Source: Deltaproteobacteria bacterium (GTDB taxonomy: Bacteria; Desulfobacterota; Syntrophia; Syntrophales; UBA5619). Taken from it: a stretch of DNA of 60,889 bases. The notes beneath the pieces were generated by a model, which did not search any database, was not told the origin of the DNA, and worked only from the letters and a program-made list of their open reading frames with translations. Positions within the stretch are counted from its first letter, which is position 1. Each line of letters begins with the position of its first letter. The stretch lies in NCBI GenBank assembly GCA_021372695.1, contig JAJFTY010000014.1, positions 1-60,889 on the forward strand, in the 5' to 3' direction. The position numbers and the translations under genes are program-made. Of this stretch, positions 55,282-60,889 are shown piece by piece.

Positions 55282-55782
55282 TTGTCATCGACCTATTTCC
55301 CGATCATCATCGATGCCATCTTCTTCGTCATCATCGCAGTTCTGCTGTATCAACTGAACAAGCGCATGGCGAGGAAGCCGGAAACCGATCGCACAACCAT
55401 AGCCGAGCTCGGGAAATTGATGCAGGAATCACTGGAATCAACGGATCTTTTTTCCCGGACTGTCCAGGAAAGTGAGGAGCGGCTCAACAAACTGGCCCGG
55501 CAGCTCGACAATCGGGAAAAGAGGATCGTCATCCTCATCGAAAAGGCGGAATCCCTGATCCAGCAACTCTCCGCCCAGCGGTCCACGGAGGAGCTGATCG
55601 GTTCCGACGGCGAGAAATGCGCGCAGATCGTCCTATTGGTAGAGCAGGGGCTGAGTCGGGAAGAGGTGGCCAGATGTTTGAAGGTCACCCTGGGCGAGAT
55701 AGACCTTGTCGTGGAGCTGGAAAGGGCGAGAAAAGCGGCCCATCACCAGAATCTTTCCCATGATGGAAAGAACTCAGAATGA
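55282..55782 (+). CDS. DUF2802-type membrane-anchored coiled-coil protein
   Basis: A 166-residue protein starting at TTG 55282 with AAGAGGAGG upstream. Residues about 5-24 are a hydrophobic anchor, about 30-100 are a predicted coiled coil, and the end (IVLLVEQGLSREEVARCLKV followed by GEIDLVVEL) matches the DUF2802 pattern seen in flagellar and chemotaxis loci. Function unknown. It is the last plus-strand gene of the fliH unit and converges on the transglycosylase gene. Confidence 0.7.
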   Translation: MSSTYFPIIIDAIFFVIIAVLLYQLNKRMARKPETDRTTIAELGKLMQESLESTDLFSRTVQESEERLNKLARQLDNREKRIVILIEKAESLIQQLSAQRSTEELIGSDGEKCAQIVLLVEQGLSREEVARCLKVTLGEIDLVVELERARKAAHHQNLSHDGKNSE

Positions 55783-55801
55783 TGCGTGATGGCCGATTGC
55801 G

Positions 55802-56563
55802 TCAGGCCTTCAGCGCCGCATAACGGCGCGTTACCTGATCCACGTACCGCCTCGTCTCCTTCGGCATCTGTTCAGGTCTCTTCTCGACATTGCCCATCCC
55901 CCAGTTGTACGCGGAGAGCGCGAGGGAGACATCTCCGTCGTATCGCTTCAACAGCATCTTGAGATAGCGTGTCCCCGCCGAGACATTTTGGACGGGATCA
56001 TACCCGTTTTGCACCCCCAACTCCCGGGCCGTCTCCGGCATGAGTTGCATCAATCCCATCGCACCTTTGGGTGAGGTGGCATTCGGATCGAAATTGCTTT
56101 CGGTCTGGATCACGCTGCGGACCAGGGCCGGATCGACGCCGTGGGTTCGCGCCGCCTCGTCGATGGCGATATCGATCGGACTGCGCGGCTCGGCGCTGTC
56201 AAGTTGGCTGCCGGGATCGGTCGCGTCAATGTTTTGATCGGGGTGCTGTTTATTTGACGAATCTGCGGACGGAATCGGGGACCGTTTCCAGAGTCCCGGA
56301 TAGCCAGTCCCGGCATCTGCGTCGGCCTCCATAGCGAAGACCCGCATCAGACTGGCATCCATCTGCAGGGTGATCTTATGAACGATATCAATTAGTTGTT
56401 CTTTGGATACCGGCGGTTCGGTCGTTTTTGAACCATCCTGCCTGTTGCGGAGGTTTTCCTCCATCAGCGCCCTGAAGTCCGGAGAATCGGTTTCCGTGCG
56501 GAGAGACACCGTCCGGCGTCCGGGTTCGATTCTGGTGACAGGCTGAAGGCAGTTGTAAGACAT
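55802..56563 (-). CDS. Lytic transglycosylase (SLT family) without signal peptide
   Basis: A 253-residue protein whose C-terminal half (about 127-250) is an SLT domain: catalytic E155 in VIQTESNFDP, SPKGAMGLMQLMPETA, NVSAGTRYLKMLL and LSAYNWGMGNV. The first 125 residues are hydrophilic with no signal peptide. I start at ATG 56563, with GGGGAGA upstream; longer frames reach 56662. The flagellar setting suggests a rod-assembly muramidase of the FlgJ/SltF kind, perhaps exported by the flagellar system. Confidence 0.8.
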   Translation of the reverse strand: MSYNCLQPVTRIEPGRRTVSLRTETDSPDFRALMEENLRNRQDGSKTTEPPVSKEQLIDIVHKITLQMDASLMRVFAMEADADAGTGYPGLWKRSPIPSADSSNKQHPDQNIDATDPGSQLDSAEPRSPIDIAIDEAARTHGVDPALVRSVIQTESNFDPNATSPKGAMGLMQLMPETARELGVQNGYDPVQNVSAGTRYLKMLLKRYDGDVSLALSAYNWGMGNVEKRPEQMPKETRRYVDQVTRRYAALKA

Positions 56564-56593
56564 GGTATTCTCCCCAGTTCCAATCCAGGAATA

Positions 56594-56609
56594 ATCAACT
56601 TCCATGCCA
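56594..56609 (-). promoter_or_regulatory. Sigma54-like motif with TTGA at -12, upstream of the transglycosylase gene
   Basis: On the minus strand TGGCATGGAAGTTGAT has the -24 GG and correct spacing, with GA in place of GC. It lies 31 nt ahead of the start codon, an ideal promoter position. It is back-to-back with the plus-strand promoter at 56626. Confidence 0.5.
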
Positions 56610-56625
56610 GAATCATACTTAGAAA

Positions 56626-56641
56626 TGGCATGATATTTGCT
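56626..56641 (+). promoter_or_regulatory. Sigma54 promoter of the TPR gene
   Basis: TGGCATGATATTTGCT matches the sigma54 consensus with invariant GG and GC 12 bases apart. The start codon of the TPR gene is at 56704, leaving a leader of about 50 nt. Confidence 0.82.
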
Positions 56642-56703
56642 ATATTTTGGACGGGGATCCATCGATCAATTCAATCAATTCACTGTTTCCAGGGGTTTTG
56701 GCC

Positions 56704-57438
56704 ATGGCAGCGGAAATCAATAGAGAGGAAGCGGGCCGGATCACGCGCAAACTTCACGAGTGCCGGATTCAGCTCCAAAAGGACAATGTCTACTCTTGTT
56801 TGATGGGCTTCCGGGAAGCTCTCGAAAAGATGCATACCACAAGGATGCTCCCCGCCGATGAAAAGAAGCTGAACCAGGATATCAACGCCTTCCAGACTGA
56901 ACTGGCCTCTTCCCGCGCCTTTCGCCAAATCTACGGTCCGGTGACGTTCAAGGACGATGATATCGATACCGCGCTCGATTTCATGAAGCAGCTGATCCAG
57001 ATCAAGGAAGAAGAAATTGCGGCGGTGATGGAGAGCCAGAAGAACGACAACTCATCAAGCGACAAGGCGGACGATCTCCAAAAAAGGATTCAAGAGATCA
57101 TGCTGCCTGTCGAGCAGGGGGACTTTGCAACCGCCAGAAGTCTTGCCGAAAAGGATGAGGATGCCGCCGATGCGCTCATCGAAATCTACAATACGGCCGG
57201 CATCGAATCCAGGATGGCCGGAGATTTCGATAAAGCCATCATGACGTTCAAGAAGGCTCTCTTTGTCTGTCCTACCGATGAGGGTCTTTACTACAACATG
57301 GCGAGATCCCATATCGCCGCGGGCGACTGGAAATCAGCCGACAGCGCCATGGAAGAGGGGCTCAAGCACAATCCCGACTTTCAGGAAGGCATCAGACTGC
57401 AGAGCTTCATCAGAAAGAATATGGCTGACCGGAAATAA
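56704..57438 (+). CDS. Tetratricopeptide-repeat protein of the flagellar region
   Basis: A 244-residue soluble helical protein without signal peptide. The C-terminal third has TPR-like pairs (AGDFDKAIMTFKKALFVCP, AAGDWKSADSAMEEGLKHNP); the N-terminal part is charged and helical. ATG 56704 is preceded by CCAGGGG. The sigma54 promoter at 56626 ties it to the flagellar genes. Function unknown; TPR proteins often serve as chaperones or scaffolds. Confidence 0.7.
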   Translation: MAAEINREEAGRITRKLHECRIQLQKDNVYSCLMGFREALEKMHTTRMLPADEKKLNQDINAFQTELASSRAFRQIYGPVTFKDDDIDTALDFMKQLIQIKEEEIAAVMESQKNDNSSSDKADDLQKRIQEIMLPVEQGDFATARSLAEKDEDAADALIEIYNTAGIESRMAGDFDKAIMTFKKALFVCPTDEGLYYNMARSHIAAGDWKSADSAMEEGLKHNPDFQEGIRLQSFIRKNMADRK

Positions 57439-57460
57439 TCCGTTGCGCATTCCTCGCGCA

Positions 57461-58969
57461 TCATCCTTTGGGGTTGAATGCTGCCGGGGCGGGGTTATTG
57501 AGGATCTTCAGGAACACGTCGACGACGGTCCCGTCGAATTGAGTGTTGATATTCTTGATGAGTTCGCTTCTCGCCACGTCGACGTTCAGTCCCCTGCGGT
57601 AGGGACGATCGCTGACCATCGCATCGAAGGAGTCGGCGACGGCGAGAATCCGGGAGAGCAGCGGGATCTCATTGCCGGATATTCCGTCCGGATAGCCTCT
57701 GCCATCCCATCTTTCGTGGTGGTGGGCAATGATCTTTCTCTCCTTGTCCAGCAGTACCACATAGCTCAATATGTCGGCCCCGACGCGGGGATGCTCTTTG
57801 ATGACGGCGTATTCCGCGGTCGATAACCCTCCCTCTTTCAACAGGATATTATCGGGAATGGCAATTTTGCCGATGTCGTGCAGCAGCGAGGAAAGCCTGA
57901 GACATTCGATTTCCCCTGCCGTGCAGTTCAAGCCTTCGGCGATCCGAACGGCCATCTCGGTTACCCGGCTGGAATGCTCCTCTGTATAATGATCCCGCAC
58001 CTGAATCGAAGCGACGAGAGATTTGAAGGTACTCGTAAGGTTGGCGTAGATGCTCTCATAAAGGATCTTATTCTCAAGGTTGAGCGACGCCCTTTTGGCC
58101 AGGCTCAGAATATGGTGAAGGTCATTTTCTCCGAATATGCCCGCGGTGGCTTTCTTCCGGACGCTCAGCACGCCGAGGACGTTCCCGCGGATGAATAGAG
58201 GCGCGCAAATCAGGGAGGGTGAGATGAACGGATCGCTGTCGGAGTGGATCATCACAGCGGCTTTCTTATCGACAACTTCCCTGAACAGGTCCGTCAGGGT
58301 GGGGATGGTGTTTGCGCCGTAAAAACCGCAGTCGTTTCCCCTCTCTACCTTGGGATAGAACTTTCCATCTTCTTCGTCAAAGAGCAGGAATGCGCAACTT
58401 TGTCCCTCGACGATTCTCATGGCCAGTTCGACGATGGTTTCGAATATTTCGTCGTTGCCGCCCGCCGCTTTTTCGATGGTCTCATAGATGTAGCTTTTCA
58501 GCGACAGCTGTTCCCTTGCCCCGTTCAGGTCGTTGGTTTCCAGGCGGTTTGCTTCATCCAGGACGCCTTCATTGCGCAGGTACAAATCGACCTTGAACAG
58601 AAGTCCGTCGATGTCAAAGGGCTTCTTCAGGAAATCGACGACGCCGTTTTTCATGGCGGAAACGGCCAGCTCCATGGCCGGCTGGGCCGTGATCAGGATC
58701 ACGGGGGTAGCGGGATTGATCCTGCGCAATTCCTTGAGCAACTCCATGCCGCCCATGCCGGGCATCATGACATCGCTGATGACCATGTCATAGCGGCCGT
58801 TTTTGAAAAGATTGAGTGCCGCGAGGCCATTCTCCGCGACGCTGGCCTCGTAATTTTCCGTCTGTTCGAGCGCCTCCCTGATCAAATTTCTCGTGGGCGC
58901 ATAGTCGTCCACTACAAGAATTCTCTTGCGTTCGCCGTATCTTTCTTCTGCGAGTGCCAGTGAAGCCAT
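57461..58969 (-). CDS. Response regulator with GAF and HD-GYP domains (cyclic-di-GMP phosphodiesterase)
   Basis: A 502-residue protein: receiver domain (D66 in VISDVMMPGMGG), a GAF-like domain at about 170-320, and an HD-GYP domain at about 325-490 with LLHDIGKIAIPD and HHERWDGRGYPDG. HD-GYP enzymes hydrolyse cyclic-di-GMP. ATG 58969 has GAGGGA upstream. It complements the PilZ protein of the same region, so cyclic-di-GMP turnover and sensing are encoded close to the motility genes. Confidence 0.9.
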   Translation of the reverse strand: MASLALAEERYGERKRILVVDDYAPTRNLIREALEQTENYEASVAENGLAALNLFKNGRYDMVISDVMMPGMGGMELLKELRRINPATPVILITAQPAMELAVSAMKNGVVDFLKKPFDIDGLLFKVDLYLRNEGVLDEANRLETNDLNGAREQLSLKSYIYETIEKAAGGNDEIFETIVELAMRIVEGQSCAFLLFDEEDGKFYPKVERGNDCGFYGANTIPTLTDLFREVVDKKAAVMIHSDSDPFISPSLICAPLFIRGNVLGVLSVRKKATAGIFGENDLHHILSLAKRASLNLENKILYESIYANLTSTFKSLVASIQVRDHYTEEHSSRVTEMAVRIAEGLNCTAGEIECLRLSSLLHDIGKIAIPDNILLKEGGLSTAEYAVIKEHPRVGADILSYVVLLDKERKIIAHHHERWDGRGYPDGISGNEIPLLSRILAVADSFDAMVSDRPYRRGLNVDVARSELIKNINTQFDGTVVDVFLKILNNPAPAAFNPKG

Positions 58970-59037
58970 TGAAGAGTTCCCTCAATTTTTTCCCGCGCCG
59001 GAACGATCAGGCAGGATGGTAGAGATGGCAAGGAGTG

Positions 59038-59265
59038 TCATGCAGGGTTGTTACCATCCTTCTCCTTCATGATGACATCGATCAGGCTGTAGGAGATCTT
59101 CTTGAAGGCTTCGGCAGCCTCGATCCCTTTGGGGGATAGAGATACGATGTCAACCGGTTTGGCTGTGCCCACCTCGCCCGGTAACCGGGATGACCGTATT
59201 TTCATCCGGTTTTGCTTGCTGTAAGCACTGATCACGCTGTCAATCTGATAAGCCGATATGGTCAT
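59038..59265 (-). CDS. Small flagellar-regulon protein, FlgM-like
   Basis: A 75-residue protein starting MTISAYQIDSVISAYSKQ, with VDIVSLSPKGIEAAEAF in the C-terminal half, a pattern reminiscent of FlgM anti-sigma28 factors and of a FlgM-associated family in deltaproteobacteria. ATG 59265 has a perfect AGGAGG 6 nt upstream; the frame runs to 59286. A very good sigma28 promoter lies at 59306-59332, as is typical of flgM. It is probably expressed late in flagellar assembly. FlgM identity is tentative. Confidence 0.6.
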   Translation of the reverse strand: MTISAYQIDSVISAYSKQNRMKIRSSRLPGEVGTAKPVDIVSLSPKGIEAAEAFKKISYSLIDVIMKEKDGNNPA

Positions 59266-59305
59266 AACGAACCTCCTGCCGAACACACCAACTCTTTCAC
59301 CATAG

Positions 59306-59332
59306 TCATCGGCATCCGAAGAGAAGACTTTA
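59306..59332 (-). promoter_or_regulatory. Sigma28 (FliA-type) promoter
   Basis: On the minus strand TAAAGTCT (59332-59325), an 11-nt spacer and GCCGATGA (59313-59306) match TAAAGTTT-N11-GCCGATAA at 14 of 16 positions with exact spacing. It lies 40 nt ahead of the FlgM-like start. Confidence 0.82.
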
Positions 59333-59467
59333 GAAAATATTTTCCAAAAGAGTGAGCGGGTTCACCCTGGCCGGCCGGAAGGCCATCTTCCGCCGGACGG
59401 GATCGCCGGCCGAATCTCCTCGGGCACGGCTATTTGAAGCGGCGGGCCGTTGCATGGTCATCCGAAT

Positions 59468-60679
59468 TCAGACAATTTCCGAGAATCCGCTATACTCGTC
59501 GGCGGACGTGTCCATCGCCTTTCCGTAGGCATCCTGGCCGTAGAACTTGAAAACGATGTGGGCCGGGTCAATCGTGGCATCGGCTGCGGCGTTCTGGGAG
59601 ATCCGGAAACGGATGGTCGCCGTGTTCGTTTCGGTGTCGTAGGTGACCGCAGCCGGAGTTGAAAGAATCGTGGCCTCGGTTTTCGACGGCGTCAGTCCAC
59701 CGTTATAGACGCCTCTGTTCGCCAAGAGAGAAGCCCGTGTGATGGTCCAGTTGTCACGGTTGATTACGGATGCCCGATCCATGTCCTTGGAAAACGCGAA
59801 ACTCATGGAAAAAAGCTTCGTGCTGCCGGGGGCTGCCAGGCTTGAATCCATCAGGGAGAGCCGCGTTGCCCGACCCAGGGCGGTGTTGAATCCATCCGAA
59901 CTTTGGCCATGGAGTATTTGCGGCTGCGCGACGCCGGCAATGTAAAGTTCAAGGACTTTTGCCTGCGACGATCCTTTTGCGGAGAGCTCGGCGACCTTTT
60001 CCGATGCCTTTTGGAAATCTCCCTGATCCGCATAGGTATATCCCAACTCGATGTATGCCTTTTCAAAATTTCGATTCACCTTGATGGCCTGGTTGAGCTG
60101 AGAAACCGCGTCCTGATACTCCCCGGCCAGGCGCGCCGTGTGACCCAGGCCGTAGTAGCCGGCGGCGCTCGTAGGCGTCAGCCGGACAACTTGGGCGAAT
60201 TGATCGCGCGCCGCGTCGAACTGGCCGGCGTTGAGGTAGGACTGGCCCAGTTCGTACCTGCTGTCGGCGGAACTGGGGTTGAGCCGAACGGCCGCCTCAT
60301 ATGATTTCAGGGCCTCTTCCTGCTCTCCTTGATCCCGATAAATGTCGCCCAGGGCAAGACGGAATTCATCGTTTGTCGGGAAGATCCGGGCGGCCTCCTG
60401 GTATACGTTGATTGCCTCAGCCGTCTTTTCCTGTTTCACATAGGCCTTACCCATGTAATCATACGCCTTGGCGGTGTTGTCGGAGAAGGGAGACAGGGCG
60501 GCTGATCTTCTGAAGGCGCTGATCGCGCGGCCGTAATCGCCTTTCTGATAGAGGTCGATTCCCTGTCCGAGAAGATTGCCCGCCAGCGAATCGAGGTTGG
60601 CCTGGGAGTTGGCGATCGTCGATGAGAATAGATAATCGATCACTTCCGAAGATACGCCCGCCATTGCTAAACCCGCCAT
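59468..60679 (-). CDS. TPR protein with C-terminal Ig-like (SbsA/Big-type) domain
   Basis: A 403-residue protein. Residues about 35-240 contain at least five TPR units (for example LGQGIDLYQKGDYGRAISAF and YGLGHTARLAGEYQDAVSQL). The last 140 residues (STKLFSMSFAFSKDMDRAS, then NRDNWTITRA and VTYDTETNTATIRF) resemble Ig-like Big_5 domains. There is no signal peptide; the N-terminal 35 residues are helical and rich in serine and alanine. A sigma28-type promoter at 60715-60742 suggests late flagellar expression. Function unknown; export through the flagellar apparatus is possible. Confidence 0.7.
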   Translation of the reverse strand: MAGLAMAGVSSEVIDYLFSSTIANSQANLDSLAGNLLGQGIDLYQKGDYGRAISAFRRSAALSPFSDNTAKAYDYMGKAYVKQEKTAEAINVYQEAARIFPTNDEFRLALGDIYRDQGEQEEALKSYEAAVRLNPSSADSRYELGQSYLNAGQFDAARDQFAQVVRLTPTSAAGYYGLGHTARLAGEYQDAVSQLNQAIKVNRNFEKAYIELGYTYADQGDFQKASEKVAELSAKGSSQAKVLELYIAGVAQPQILHGQSSDGFNTALGRATRLSLMDSSLAAPGSTKLFSMSFAFSKDMDRASVINRDNWTITRASLLANRGVYNGGLTPSKTEATILSTPAAVTYDTETNTATIRFRISQNAAADATIDPAHIVFKFYGQDAYGKAMDTSADEYSGFSEIV

Positions 60680-60714
60680 GATGATCCCCCATTTCTACTC
60701 AGATCTTTCTCCCA

Positions 60715-60742
60715 TAATCGGCAGATCGATGATGGAACTTTA
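60715..60742 (-). promoter_or_regulatory. Sigma28-type promoter of the TPR/Ig-like gene
   Basis: On the minus strand TAAAGTTC (60742-60735), a 12-nt spacer and GCCGATTA (60722-60715) match the sigma28 consensus apart from one extra spacer base. It lies 35 nt ahead of the ATG at 60679. Confidence 0.65.
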
Positions 60743-60779
60743 AAAGTGCCGTCACAAAAAAATATTCGTCAACGGCTGC

Positions 60780-60807
60780 TAAAGTTCTCGCGCCGGCTTC
60801 CCGATAA
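60780..60807 (+). promoter_or_regulatory. Sigma28-type promoter pointing out of the window
   Basis: TAAAGTTC (60780-60787), a 12-nt spacer and CCCGATAA (60800-60807) lie divergent from the TPR/Ig-like gene. No coding start is seen in the remaining 82 nt, so its gene would begin beyond the window. Confidence 0.55.
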
Positions 60808-60889
60808 TGTGTCTGAACGCGGACGAAAATCGGGTCGGAAAGGGGGCGGGAGAATAGACCAGTCCGGCGTTTTCACGAAGCGGCCTCAA

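Overview
The window is a contiguous stretch of a high-GC bacterial chromosome. Gene order and protein types point to a Deltaproteobacterium in the broad sense (Desulfobacterota, perhaps Syntrophales-like). The pointers are an spc/alpha ribosomal operon with map and infA, an outer-membrane lptD, a CheX/CheD/HDOD chemosensory operon and flagellar genes with sigma54-type promoters. The lineage is inferred from recall of families, not from a search. No tRNA, rRNA, insertion sequence or CRISPR array was seen.

Layout. (1) Positions 2-8864 are the spc/alpha operon: rplE (5' partial), rpsN, rpsH, rplF, rplR, rpsE, rpmD, rplO, secY, map, infA, rpmJ, rpsM, rpsK, rpsD, rpoA and rplQ, closed by a strong terminator. 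adk is absent between secY and map. (2) 9005-18625 holds an EF-Tu domain-2-like mini protein, an MBL hydrolase, folC, lptD, rplM-rpsI, argC, cysS and a cysteine desulfurase. (3) 18639-23777 (minus) is one 1712-residue secreted repeat protein with a dockerin-like C-terminus. (4) 24078-28556 holds HD-domain, ModF-like ABC, MBL and class IV aminotransferase genes. (5) 28617-38280 is the SOS region. One LexA-type box, ATAGAAC-N4-GTTCTAT, lies ahead of pgpA-cinA-thpR-recA-recX-alaS. A second sits between the -35 and -10 of lexA, which is followed by a small membrane protein and dinB. A short minus-strand remnant of another Y-family polymerase seems to sit beside the first box. (6) 38329-60889 is a chemosensory and flagellar region: three CheX proteins each next to a receiver protein, cheR-cheD-HDOD-cheY-cheX-cheB-cheA-cheY-cheX, a PilZ protein, fliH-fliI, a FliL-like protein, a transglycosylase, TPR proteins, an HD-GYP regulator and a FlgM-like small protein.

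How it works together. Three well-formed sigma54 promoters, four weaker relatives, and three sigma28-type promoters lie upstream of genes in the last region, which fits a tiered flagellar regulon. An NtrC-type activator is encoded inside it. Cyclic-di-GMP is a recurrent theme: a PilZ protein, an HD-GYP protein, and MshEN-like repeats in CheA and possibly in a J-domain protein. The most interesting leads are the SOS circuit with a candidate division inhibitor and a deleted polymerase, the CheA architecture, and apparently signal-less proteins under flagellar promoters.
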